A stretch of DNA of 64,000 nt from Talaromyces rugulosus (taxonomy: Eukaryota; Ascomycota; Eurotiomycetes; Eurotiales; Trichocomaceae), in NCBI RefSeq assembly GCF_013368755.1, contig NC_049562.1:6138001-6202000 (forward strand), in the 5' to 3' direction. Made by a program: the position numbers and the translations under genes. The notes beneath the pieces are model-generated. The model searched no databases. It saw only the letters and a list, made by a program, of their open reading frames with translations, and was not told where the DNA came from. Numbering within the stretch: the first letter of the stretch is position 1; each line of letters begins with the position of its first letter. Below, in pieces: positions 10,816 through 21,995 of the stretch.

Positions 10816-12113
10816 TTAGACTAGCAGGACAGCTATAAATCATTGTTATTATTAGCGAAATGAATTTTTCTCGTGGAATTGTAAAATGCATAGGAGAGAG
10901 GAGTGACGAACCGTTCACTGTTCCATCGAGTTCGGGAGTGTTTGTGATTTGAGCGTATTTGGCCCATACCACTTTTCCAGAGGTGGTCACAAGTCCTGTT
11001 CATGATGGTTAGAATTGTTTTTCTCTTTTTTTTTGGGTTCGTATAGAATAGACATACCGAGTTCGGAAACGTTTACTTCGATCACGGTTCCCTTTGTCAA
11101 GACGCCGAGTTGGGTGTACAGCGGGTTTTGAGGGTTCTTTTTCACGCCCAGAATGGGCAGTTGGACTGTAACTCCGAGTTCCGGGTGCTTTTTAATGTTA
11201 GTTTTGATCACCTGTAAATAATGGTATGGACTTACTGTGACGTTGGCCTTTTTATAACGGAGACCCATAGGTCTAGCACAGCAGGTTAGTGGTTCCGATC
11301 ATGCATTTTTTTGGAGTCCAAAGAAAAATACCGGATAAATCGCTCAAACTTGGGATTCCGTCGCGTAAAGTCCTGGCCGATAAAAGTCGGCTTCGTGATC
11401 ATTCTCTTCCACGACTTCTTATGCGTCTTCTTTCCCGTATTGACCACCTTGAACATCTCCTCCTCGCTGATACCTTTAACCTTGGGCAACGGCACCGAGA
11501 ACTTGGCCGCCTTTTCTGTACGTTTATCCTTGATAGCAGACGACAGTGCCTTGGCATTCGTCCCCTGGGACCGATCGAGCAGGTAATTGGGCAGCGGCGT
11601 TGAGCTGGGCTCGGCGGGCGCAGCAGACTTGACATTCTTTTCTTCTTGCGCCCGGATGCGCTTCTTCATCTGGATCTTCTCGGCATGGCGTTTCTGGGCG
11701 TATTGTTTGGCGCGGAAACCACGTAGGGTCTGCGCCTTTGCAGAGGCTAAGTGGCTCTCGCGGGCTTCGCGTTTGCGAGTACGTTCCTCATGATCGAGCC
11801 GGCGACCGTGGGTTTTTTGGAAGCGTCTGTATTGGGAGGTTAGTTGACGGTCAGGAATTCAACTGTACATGAATGATCTCATGTATAATTCATGTATAGC
11901 GGCGTCAAAAGGCATGATGGAACTAACTCGATATATCTGTTGCAAAAAAGAAATGTGTCAGTACAGGATTCTCAGCAAGTCTCAATACTCAAAATGATTC
12001 TTCAGCAGAAAAGACGGAAATACGAACTCGTTCTGAGGCTGTTGTTTTTCAAAGTCGATAAATTAGTCCCAAACTGTTCACGCACGATGAATAGCGGATT
12101 GAAGACATACCAT
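10816..12113 (-). CDS. nsa2: 60S ribosome biogenesis factor Nsa2
   Basis: A nucleolar protein of late pre-60S particles needed for 27SB rRNA processing. The gene has eight coding exons: 12111-12113 (the ATG alone), 12028-12038 (11 bases), 11928-11936 (9 bases), 11332-11826, 11236-11272 (37 bases), 11058-11187, 10912-10995 and 10816-10832 (17 bases). They sum to 786 bases, 261 residues, as in yeast Nsa2. The joined N-terminus reads MPQNEYIERFQK, as expected for the family. Other landmarks are [77 protein letters not shown] and the C-terminal NAVLLV. Introns 2 and 7 begin GTTCGT and intron 3 GTTAGT. It is divergent from the bL21m gene, with 274 bases between the start codons. Confidence 0.95.
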
Positions 12114-12274
12114 ATTGAACAGTCAATTACACACGAATAATAATAGTTGACTGACTCTTCTGGAGAGCTGTTGCTGCGACGAGAAGGCTGGGTTGACCTT
12201 GAAAAGTTGTGCCCGCAAACTCTTGGCGCTTTGATTAGGCTTATCGCCCATCGTGAATTTTTTGCGGGTCGGGT

Positions 12275-12280
12275 CACGTG
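12275..12280. promoter_or_regulatory. E-box TCACGTG between nsa2 and bL21m
   Basis: CACGTG preceded by T lies in the short divergent spacer, 161 bases from the nsa2 ATG and 107 from the bL21m ATG. In several ascomycetes Cbf1-like factors on this motif control ribosomal genes. The placement between two ribosome-related genes makes shared control plausible, but no binding evidence is available. Confidence 0.4.
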
Positions 12281-12387
12281 CACTCTTCCGTAGGACTTTC
12301 TTTAGCAAAAGCGCTTTCTCCGTACGCCGATATATTAGTCTACACCATCAATTGCACGCCACACACACGCACATATATACGGCGGCA

Positions 12388-13242
12388 ATGCTGGGTCGAT
12401 CTGCCCTCCGGGGCCTGTTGTTCAGTGCTGAGCGATCCGCTGCCACGAAACCGCTCTTCTCGTCATACACATCTCGAGCATGCCTCCACCAAACATCATC
12501 AACCGGCAGCAGCAGCAGCGGTGCTCAAAAATTCCATGCCACGCCCTCTGACATCCCGCCTCCTCCTGCTACTGCTGCTGCTGCTGCTACACCCTCATCT
12601 GCATTTGCGGCAGCTGCAGAAGCCCCAATTCCTCCGTCAGAGCAAGACCAGACGACAATCGCAGGGTCAGGATCCGAAACGCAAAGCCCGACGGCGGAGG
12701 CAGAATTGCTCATCGACGGCATTCCGCGCAGCAAATTCCCCGTGCCACCCATCTTCACCTCCAAACTCCAAATCACAAAATCCCTCGCCGAGAAACTGCC
12801 ATACCTGCATAGCCAGCGACCGCACTACATATCCGCGCATTTGCATGACCGCCCTTACCTCCTGACCGAGGGCGACCATCTCCGTCTTCCGTTCCTGATG
12901 CCCAAGGTCAAGTCTGGGGATGTGTTGCGGTTCAATCGGGCGTCGATTATTGGATCGCGCGAGTTCACACTCAAGGGGACTCCTTATATCGACGAACGCA
13001 TGTTTGAGTGCCGTATGCGAGTGTTGGGTATTGAGTCTGAGCCGCTGCGTGTAAAGGAGAAGACCAAGAGGAGACAACGACACACCCGCCATGTGAAAAG
13101 CAAGCACAGGTATACCGTCATGCGAGTCATGGATGTCAAGGTCAAGTCGTTGGACCAACTGTTGGAAGAAGGTGCAGAGGTTATAGAGGACGACAGTATC
13201 GCTGCTGCCGTGGACAAGGATGCTATTGAGACCAAGTCTTGA
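12388..13242 (+). CDS. mrpl49: Mitochondrial large ribosomal subunit protein bL21m (Mrpl49)
   Basis: A component of the mitochondrial 54S subunit. From the ATG at 12388 the protein is 284 residues. It has a basic N-terminal presequence (MLGRSALRGLLFSAERSA), then a long Ala/Pro/Ser linker built partly on CAG/CTG triplet runs (about 12500-12600). The L21 domain follows at about residues 145-260: PHYISAHLHDRPYLLTEGDH, MPKVKSGDVLRFNRASIIGS, RMRVLGIESEPLRVKEKTKR and the basic RQRHTRHVKSKHRYTVMRV. The frame also stays open to an ATG at 12253, whose 45-residue extension is itself basic and presequence-like. I prefer 12388 because the upstream ATG would place the CACGTG box inside the coding region, but the choice is not certain. 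No intron is seen. Confidence 0.88.
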   Translation: MLGRSALRGLLFSAERSAATKPLFSSYTSRACLHQTSSTGSSSSGAQKFHATPSDIPPPPATAAAAATPSSAFAAAAEAPIPPSEQDQTTIAGSGSETQSPTAEAELLIDGIPRSKFPVPPIFTSKLQITKSLAEKLPYLHSQRPHYISAHLHDRPYLLTEGDHLRLPFLMPKVKSGDVLRFNRASIIGSREFTLKGTPYIDERMFECRMRVLGIESEPLRVKEKTKRRQRHTRHVKSKHRYTVMRVMDVKVKSLDQLLEEGAEVIEDDSIAAAVDKDAIETKS

Positions 13243-13453
13243 TATTACTATTGTATTACTTTCTTTTCTTTTTTTGTTGCTTTCTTCATATGAAAGGTGT
13301 ATTTATATATATATGCATAGCACACTATGGAAATTCGAGATGATGTTTTTTTCCAAGCCTACGTACAGACATAACTCGTCCGTTCATTGCACCGTAGCAG
13401 TAATATCTGCATGTTAACTGTGATATATCGTGTTTCCGCAATTCCAACCCCCC

Positions 13454-15314
13454 TTAGTCAACGAAAATGGTAGGCGCCAGAGTCGAATAATGGTCGAAAA
13501 AGCTAGAAAACAGTCGGATGGCATGCCCAATATCCTGAGTACCTCCCGTCTCACGGCAACTGTGCATGCTCAGTTGCGGGTTTCCGAGATCAAGAGTCCT
13601 CGTCCCCAGGTTGGCAGACAGCATGGGTCCAATGGTGCTTCCGCAAGACGAGTCATTGCGAACAACAAACAGCTGCAGCGGCACCACGTCTCCGCCGTCT
13701 TCAGCCGCCTTTTCTGCGATTTCTTGCAGGAGGACGATTCCGGGAGAATTGGTGGCGTAGCGTTGGTTGGCGTTGATCTTGACAACGGGTCCTTCGTTCA
13801 AGTGAGGCTTGTGATCGGTTTCGTACTTGTGGCTATAGTTCGGATGGACGCTGTGGGCCATGTCGGCGGACAGCAGGAACGAAGTTGAAAGGCTCTGTTC
13901 GAATGCAGTGGAGATGTCCAGATCGTTGCCGATTTTGTTATACGATTTCTCGGAGCCAAAGTCTTCGGCCGGCAAGACGGACAGGCGCCGAATGATGGCT
14001 GGCAGCGTGTTCGAGTCGGCGCCTTGTGCACTTGTGCTTCCAACTTCTTCATGGTCGAACAATGCAATCAGTCGGATAGCACTGTCGTTGTCCAAAGCCG
14101 TTTCGGAATGGACAGACTCGATGAGCCCTCGGACGGAGCAAAATGACATTTCCAGATTGTCCAGACGAGGCGAGTAGACGAATTCTTCGAGCATTCCTCC
14201 AAGGCATGACTTTTGAGTATCGAAAAGGATCAACTCAAAGTCGAGAATCTCCGAGGGCTTAGCGTCAATTTCGGATGCAATCAGCTCGACGAGGTATGGG
14301 TGATGGCGCTCTGTAGCAGCCTTGATGGATTTCTTTGCACCCTCATCCTTGGACGCATCGGCGACCTGATCTTTTGTCCTGTTCAGTTCGGCCGAAACGA
14401 GGCCTGCAATCGGAAACAGTTGTGTCTCTTTGTTGAAGTCGAATGTCTCTTTCCGTTCCAAGTGAATGGCCAGAGTCGGGATGCGCAAAACTATTGCCAC
14501 GTCAGTCAATCACTCTTGAGTACTTCTCGGGCTCAATTCATACTTGGGCGGTCGACCTTGACTAGCTTCTGCACAATTGTGCCATCCTTGCTGCGCACCA
14601 TGACCCGGCCAGCAACGCTAAGATCACGATCGAACCCTTTTGATAAGTCAGTCTATTATTACAATATGCATAGACAGTCTAAATGTTGTGTCTTACAGGT
14701 GTGCCAAATGCCCCCTCCATAAGTTTCAACGCCGACCTGTACGAAGCCTTCGCCTTCCTTCTTGCTAACGGGTTTAATTCGTAGAACCGGGGAATCAGTG
14801 TGCGCCCCGACCATGGCGATAGAGTTACCAGGCTTTGAGTGCCATTAGAAACGTTTTCTCTCTTTTTTTCTTCCATAAAAGTGTTGTAAAATGCAAAATC
14901 TTACCTGCCATTTCTTGCCAATAGCAAAAGCCACAAGAGTAGAGGCGTTGCGAGTAAGGTAGTATTTACCGCCGGGATGGAGAGTCGAGTTCCACGAATC
15001 TCGTTCCTGGTCGCGGTCAGTGAGAGAATGTATAAGAGTTTCTGTTTTTTTTCTCTTATTGGCGCACTTTGATCTCTTGAAATCCGGCAGCTGCAAGAAG
15101 GTCTTTGCTAGACTTGACAGCATGGTAGGCTGCAGTGTGTTAGATGGTGGCGGCCTGATAAGGGCGTTTTCTTACGGGTTGGAGAGGCATTGACAAAGGA
15201 CAAAAAGTCCAATGCAGCTTGTTTATGATTGACTTTGACCATGGTGGAAGAGTAGCGATAGGATTGAGCAGTAGATCGGATGAGAGATTCGATGAGAGTG
15301 CGACGAAGCGACAT
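13454..15314 (-). CDS. ape4: Aspartyl aminopeptidase (M18 family)
   Basis: A zinc aminopeptidase that removes N-terminal Asp or Glu. In yeast it is cytosolic and is delivered to the vacuole by the Cvt pathway. Exons (5' to 3'): 15176-15314, 15068-15129, 14905-15006, 14697-14832, 14544-14636 and 13454-14490, giving 522 residues. Metal-site motifs are [13 protein letters not shown] (His), [15 protein letters not shown] (Glu-Glu) and [10 protein letters not shown] (His). The family segment [20 protein letters not shown] is also present. The first 24 residues ([20 protein letters not shown]) are basic and amphipathic ahead of [20 protein letters not shown], where most family members begin. A second start at the Met of MVKVNHK (15240-15242) would give the plain cytosolic form, so two isoforms are possible. 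It is convergent with the bL21m gene. Confidence 0.95.
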
Positions 15315-16589
15315 GAGGCGGTGATAACACTGGTGTGCAGAATCAGATGATTGGCAGGCGGTCAGATGCGGCTGACGTCGGTGGGCCTTTTACCACAATA
15401 CTACCATGAGTATGTATTGGTGAAAATCGGACAACTACGTAGAATTTACTATAGTATTTGTGAATAGGCTAAATATTATAGCGACTGGAACAGCCATAGC
15501 CTCATAAGAACCGCTCTAACTACATACGTACACCAGCTTTGTCTCCACGGTCCTAGCTTGGCATCGACGCGGCCCACCTGGCTTTAAAGTTAATGAGGTT
15601 GAATCTTGAAAGACTGGATCCATGCGAGATTGTCTGTTTTGGAAATAAAAAGACCGAACTGCAGGTTGTTCGTGCAACACTAGATATGACGAGCGCCAGC
15701 GACGCTGTGAGTGTGTGACGTACGCACGCCTCTGCAAGTGAAGAGACGTCTAGGCGAATCATCGGCAAGCCAGGGCGCGTCTATCAGACAGGCTATTCAA
15801 GACAACAACAGTGGACACCAGGGCTAGGGCGTTCAAGGGTCGTGAGATGCAGCGTACTATAGGCGGGCGCGCGCGCAATCAGCAGACACCGCGACGCGCC
15901 CCGGCTATAAACAACAACACCCAGTTTAGGCAGCGTGCGACGGGCTGAGGCTGTTGGCTGACGAGCATTAAAGATTTGAACCGTGTGTTCCTGCAGGGGC
16001 CCTTGTCACATCGCGATCGTCGCATCAAGCACCATCTGTAGCCAGGGTTTAAGTAGTAGTAATAATATGCGCTGGTGAGAGTTTGTTGTTGTGGTTCTCC
16101 CGCAGTCTAGCGCATGTCGCCGCATCGGGCCTAGCGCACCCGAACGCGTGACCCCGTTGCCATTGAGGGATGACTTAGCGACTGCCCTGACGACTTGACT
16201 CCCATCAACAGCGCGAGTCACTCAACTCTGCCTGTTACCACCTGCTCCCGGCCTGTATAGTTTATACACCCTCTGGAATCGCTACCTCACATTTGACTTG
16301 GACCTCCAATGCCGACCGGCGTGATTCTGGGCGCTGCCATCCGATCGCTGGATTGAGACGCCAAACACAGCGCTTAGCAACCGATCACCACCCTGAGGTC
16401 CACCTGATAACAACACAGCTGCTATCAACTAGAAGTCATTTCCCAGCTCCTTTTCCCATTGCCTCGCGACCTATTCACATCGGCGCTTCCACACTCCTTC
16501 CGCTTGAAGTTCACCTTGGAGCAAAGCACATCGATAAACCTTCATTCCCGGTCGCCAGGGGGATTTGGGTCTCCTCCAATCCCAGCACA
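15315..16589. other. Divergent spacer, cdh1 promoter and leader
   Basis: 1275 bases between the aminopeptidase start and the cdh1 start. It is GC rich around 15850-16200, with a GCGCGCGC run near 15868. An ACGCGT (MCB-type, MBF site) lies at 16144-16149, 441 bases before the cdh1 ATG. The cdh1 frame stays open up to an in-frame ATG at 16293, so a longer N-terminus is formally possible. No independent gene is supported. Confidence 0.45.
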
Positions 16590-18540
16590 ATGGCTGACAA
16601 CGACCGAGGATCAAATGCACCTGCGTCTGCACCTGCGACGGGACTCTCGACTGCTTCCAACGCAGGAGCCGTGGATAATAATATCGCATCAAATCGCTTT
16701 TCCCCACCAATCACACGCACCCCACCCAGCCGGCCTACCAAGTCGACTCTTTTCTTTCCCGATACTCTCGGAAACAGATCTCACTCTCGCAATAACTCAG
16801 AGGCTGTTGATCCTGTAGCGCTTGCCAGCGCTCTGAAGGACTACGATGAAGCCGGCCGTCGAAGAGAACGCACACCAGGCACAAGCCCAAGTCGCAAAAG
16901 GCAAAGAGTGTACGGAGATAGGTCAGTCTATTCTTCGACATGAGATTTCTTTCTCAGTCTTGCTATCTTATCCTCCATTGGTTTTTTTGCAATTTATATT
17001 GACTTGATGCGCAGGTTTATTCCAAATCGCGAAGGTCAAGACCTCCAGGCCACGTACAGCCTGTTGGGTGAGGATGGCTGTCCATCAACGCCATCAAGAA
17101 GTAGGAAACGAGCTCCGCATGGAGAGCTCCATTTTCAAAAAAGTATGCCAATACATTCTCGAATCGCAAAACTCAGATTAAAGACTAACCTTGCCCGCAG
17201 CTGAAGAAGCCAACCGAACGTATTCTCGCGTTCTACGCAGCGAGCTGTTCGGCACCTCAGTGCCCCAAGTCGACCCAGATGCAGACGGTTATCTCAATTT
17301 CAGCACAACTGCTCACGACCCAACACGATCTCATACCCCACCTTCTCTGCCTGCCGCCGCCCTTCCTCCAGCTTCCATAACCCCCTCTACTCCTCACAAG
17401 AACATCCTTAATTATGCTTCACCTCGCCCTGGATCTACCACCCTTACTCCGTCTAAAACTCCTCGAAGTCAACATGGGCCAAACTTGAACCCTCGGTCAG
17501 AATTATATAGCTTGTCACCAATTCATTACAACAGCCAACGGATATTAGAGACTCCTCGGAAGCAGCCTCGTGCAGTTCAAAAGGTTCCATACAAAGTCTT
17601 GGATGCCCCCGACTTACAAGATGATTTTTACTTGAATCTAGTTGATTGGGGAAGCACAAATGTACTAGGAGTTGGACTAGCAAACTCCGTATATATGTGG
17701 CATTCCCAATCTGGCAGAGTCACAAGACTTTGCGATTTGAAAGATGACACTGTCACCAGCGTTAGTTGGATCCAGCGAGGGACCCATATCGCAATCGGAA
17801 CTGGAAAAGGTCTAGTCCATATTTGGGATGCGGAGAGTTGTCGCCGCTTACGGACTATGATCGGGCATCAGAATCGCGTGGGTGCCCTAGCCTGGAACGA
17901 TCACATTCTCACATCTGGCGGGCGTGACCGGCTAATCTTCCACCGTGACGTTCGCTCACCCGACCAATATCTTCGCCGGCTGGCAGGACACAAGCAGGAG
18001 GTGTGCGGGCTCAAATGGAACACTGAAGATGGCCAATTAGCCTCTGGAGGCAATGACAACAAGCTCATGGTTTGGGACAAGTTGTCGGAAACGCCACTTT
18101 ACCGCTTCTCCGGGCACTCGGCTGCTGTAAAGGCCATTGCCTGGTCACCTCACCAACACAATCTCCTCGCTTCGGGTGGAGGAACCGCTGATCGAACAAT
18201 CAAGTTCTGGAACACTAGCACTGGCGAGATGACGAAAGAGATCGATACCGGGAGCCAGGTTTGCAATCTGGGGTGGTCAAAGAATTCCGACGAAATCATC
18301 AGTACACATGGTTACAGTCAGAACCAGATTGTGATATGGAAGTATCCTCGTATGGAGCAGATTGTCTCGCTCACAGGCCACACCTTTCGGGTTCTATATC
18401 TTGCGATTAGCCCAGATGGCCAGACCATCGTCACAGGCGCAGGTGACGAAACTTTGAGGTTCTGGAAAATCTTCGGCGCCCAAAGAGGGCACGACTGGCG
18501 AAGAACAAGTCGACTGAATGAATGGGGTGTCATACGATGA
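16590..18540 (+). CDS. cdh1: APC/C activator Cdh1 (fizzy-related, WD40)
   Basis: Activates the anaphase-promoting complex in late mitosis and G1 by binding substrates carrying D-box or KEN degrons. Exons 16590-16921, 17015-17142 and 17201-18540 give 599 residues. The C-box DRFIPNR is split by intron 1 (16922-17014) between AG and G of the Arg codon. The seven-bladed WD40 propeller follows the linker TPRKQPRAVQKVPYKVLDAP. Examples of blades are VDWGSTNVLGVGLANSVYMW, GHQNRVGALAWNDHILTSGG, GHKQEVCGLKWNTEDGQLAS and GHSAAVKAIAWSPHQHNLLA. The chain ends in Ile-Arg, the IR tail that docks on APC/C TPR subunits. The long Ser/Pro-rich N-terminus has many SP/TP sites, fitting CDK control. It is a Cdh1 rather than a Cdc20 by the linker and the DDT-VTSVSW region, though I could not run a tree. 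Confidence 0.92.
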
Positions 18541-19369
18541 TTCCTTATTCGTTACATACATCTTCCATGACACAGACAGTGATCAACAAGACTGCCAACC
18601 TGGTAGTCTACAGTATTTGGTATATCAATGCATATCTCATTTCTAGTCACTCACATTTGACTAGCAATGGTGCCATTTCTGGCCATTTGGCCCCGAAAAT
18701 CAGCTTGCATGTACTAGGAGCAATTTGCAGTGTTCTTTTTTTGCTTTATATTTGGCCTTTGTTTCACGTCTTTACACATCTTGCATTGTTCCGTTGCATA
18801 TTACGTTTCTCAGTATAATGCCCTCCCTTGTTATATGGCGATGGCGCTTAGGGGAGTTTCCATATATATTTTGCTTTTTTCCAGGTCGGTAATTATCATC
18901 GAGCTTGTGCATCGGGTTTAAGGGAAATTTCATTTGGCATGGTTACCGGTTTTGTTCTCTTTAAATTTTTCTCAAAGTGATGACTGCATGACCCCCTTCC
19001 TTCTCCATGAGCATTCAAGAACACCTCTCTGTATCTTTAGTTATATTATGCAAGCGAAATTGACGACTCGAAGTTTTCGAGTATTGACGGGGAGTTATCT
19101 GCGTTTATTTATTCTACGAAACATTTGAATCTTGAATTTATACCGCGTCTAAATGTCGCTTTCCACTCCTGAAATAAACCATCAATAATATATATCAATT
19201 AATTGATTTGATGCAATTGATATTTGAAGGTAATGGAAAGGAATTATTTCAATGTTCATATTGGGTTTTTATTGGATAACTAATGTTTGGCTACAATATT
19301 CTCCTATTTAGAAGCCAGAATAAATCATTGCCAAGACGAGATTTTATATAGTGCAATAACTCCTCAAGC
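18541..19369. other. Convergent 3' spacer
   Basis: 829 AT-rich bases between the stops of cdh1 and the transporter. They include the short palindrome atcaattaattgat near 19195-19208. No gene is seen. Confidence 0.5.
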
Positions 19370-21115
19370 TTACACCTTTTCGTCAAACGCGTGCGTGCTG
19401 TCCTCCTCAAATATAGAGACGTCTGTGCTCGCGAATTTCCTAGCAGATACCTTGCTTTCGAAAAGCATGTCGATTTCAGCGAATGTCCGGCCATTTGTTT
19501 CAGGAACTCGGAAGAAGGTATAGATAAAGCAGAAAAAGCACATTCCTCCCCAGAAAAACCCGGCAAAGTTACTCCAATTCCACTCATCAGGATGCAGCAT
19601 TCGCGGGGTTAGAATACCGCAGATTATGGCAACGATATTATATAGGTTTCGCCCAAGTACAACCGTCTTGATCTGTAATTGACGAGTAGAAATTTCTGCC
19701 ACGAGCGAGTAGGCCACAGTTCCAACTGTAAGCTGATAAAACAGAGCCCAGATAATCATCATGCAACCTGTTGCGAGCGATGATTGGCTCTTATGCGGAC
19801 TTGCACTTGGAACAAGGCCAAGAAATCCAATGACTAGGAGTATGGCGCAAAGCGCAGAGAGTCCATAGAGATATAGAGTTCTTCTACCAAATCCCAATGA
19901 CATGAGGAACCACGCTCCGAGGACGCCGACCATATTGATTCCGTACTGCCCCATAGCAAAGTTATAGGAATTAGATGCCGATAGTCCTGCTTGCTCCAAA
20001 AAGTATGTAGAGAAGTTGGAAAAGGTATTCCCGCTAAGATTCTGAATCGCCCATACGAAACAAACAATCTCTGTGCGCCTTAGGTTCGTTCCCTTGAAAC
20101 AGTCAAGATATGAAGCACCTTCTGAAAGGTTGTGCTCAAGCTCGGTGGTATACTTTATCATAGCAATAGTCTCGTCAGCATCGAAATCAGCTTCGCGGTC
20201 GGTACTTGTTAAGCGAAGAAGTGCCTTGCGAGCATCCTCAATTTTGTTTCTTCGAACCAACCACCATGGCGACTCTGGTGCAAGGAAGACTGCGGCAAAG
20301 AGGGGGACAGGCCACATCCACTGCAACCCATATGGTATTCTATAGGACCATTGATCATTCCGCGTGAACATTGATCTGATTACCCCAATTCCCACGAGTT
20401 GCCCCAAGCCCCAGCAGAAGTTGACATAAGTTGTGAGGTAACCACGGAGAACGACTGGGCAAACTTCAGAGGCATAGGTGACTGTGAGTGTCTGAAAAAC
20501 GCCCCAAGGAATTCCGGCCAAAATCTCGGCCACTAGAAGAATTTTGATATTTGGCGCGGTAAAGAAGATGGCTGTGAATGCGCTTATCAGGATTAAACAG
20601 GCCATAATAGTATATCGATATCCAAATCGTTCTGAGGCCCAGCCGTTGATGAAAAGGCCGATGATTTCTCCAACATAGGCACCATTGCTAAGGGCTGATT
20701 GCCACTGTGGGAAGATGCAAGGTTAGCGATTTATCAAAATTCTAGTGAAGAAAGCTTCAAAGATGAGAAGAAGGAAGGATGGGTCACTGTGACGTACCGA
20801 GGCTGGAACTTGATAGGAGCCATCCGAAGTCAGCACGCCATATTTCCTTTGGAAAGGTGGAAAGGCGTAGAAATTGTTGACAAGACTAATATCATACCCT
20901 TCCATGGCGATACACGTGGAAATAAGAACACTCCACGCGATCGCCTTCGGGTATGTTTTGATTCCTTGAATCAGAGTCATTGTATGCTCCTTAGCCGTGG
21001 CGGCTTTGGCATTGTTAGCTTCCTTGGTTATTGAAATAGAGGCCTGGCGCTCAACGTGCTCAATATTTGGCAGGGCATTGCCCATTGAATTACTGATATC
21101 CCGGTCTGTCTTCAT
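19370..21115 (-). CDS. MFS sugar transporter, alpha-glucoside/maltose permease type
   Basis: A proton symporter of the plasma membrane. Exons 20798-21115 and 19370-20704 (intron 20705-20797) give 550 residues. The start MKTDRDISNSMGN is the first in-frame ATG that gives the usual cytosolic N-tail of this family. Landmarks are TYPKAIAWSVLISTCIAMEG before helix 1, FQRKYG, the WASERFGYR loop between helices 2 and 3, EVCPVVLRGYLTTYVNFCWG, PESPWWLVRR after helix 6, and FFRVPETNGRTFAEIDMLFE after helix 12. These match fungal MAL permease-like proteins. The exact sugar cannot be told from sequence. It is divergent from a secreted acid phosphatase gene, with an 880-base shared spacer. Confidence 0.88.
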
Positions 21116-21995
21116 CGTGCCAGGAGTGGGCTTCAAGCTCCAGGGACTGTTAGATAGAAGATTATCCCTCGAAAGTTCATTTTGAGGCCAGGAGAGTACT
21201 ACGTATTTATGAGGGAAATTTGACAAGGAGATTGAGTTGAGATTGCTCGAATGTCGAGCTTCAGAGGATGGGCCGGGGAGGGCCAAAGCTGATCGGCTAT
21301 TGAAGCCAAAGGCACATTTCAGTCCAGCCCGTATGGCAGTTCTTGTTCCTGTCCACAATGACGGACGACAATTGGCTGAATGGAATCATGATTCCGAGTC
21401 ACAGGGGAGTTCTGAAGGAAACCCAATTCCGAAGAAATCACCTTAAGCCCAATTCTTTAGCCCGGGGTGTTACATCACCTAACAAAATCATTGTGAGTTG
21501 ACTGTAGGCACGCGCTATGATTCCGAAAGTGGTTGGTGCGTAACTGTTAGCGACATATGGTTGTGATGCTGGATGCGGGGCCCCATGGGAAGGCTGGGGT
21601 AGTGCTACACGTGGGTTGAAATTCAATTTTGAAAACTTCATGATTTGAACCTCTGTTTTGTACCGAGATTATTTTTTTTGGGATTTTTATAAGCTGATTC
21701 TTCTTACCGTTGGTTGCCGAGTCAGCCTTGTGTCGAACTATAAGAACTAGGAAACCCCTTTCTTTACCAATAAGAGTTGAGCCCTTTTCAGCCTAGTAGG
21801 GCGAAGTTCATTCCTTGCCTTGAAAGATAGTAACTAATTATACTCGGTTACTGAATGAGGAGCCAAGTATTAACAAAAGCCGGCGTATCAGCCAATGAAA
21901 ATATGGGGGTTGGATGTTGCGAAAGGCATATTTAATGAGGGGGGATACCCGTGCATGAGTTCATCTAGTTATCAATTCTTTATGTTTCTACAACC
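21116..21995. promoter_or_regulatory. Divergent promoter with Pho4-type CACGTGGG at 21608-21615
   Basis: 880 bases between the transporter and acid-phosphatase starts. CACGTGGG lies at 21608-21615, 383 bases before the phosphatase ATG. This is the high-affinity core for the Pho4/NUC-1 class of bHLH factors that switch on phosphatases under phosphate starvation. The function is inferred from the motif plus the downstream gene. Confidence 0.4.

Noticed and set aside
12500..12600. CAG/CTG triplet runs as a possible unstable repeat or separate element
   Set aside because: They encode the Ala/Ser linker of bL21m in frame and are short and interrupted.
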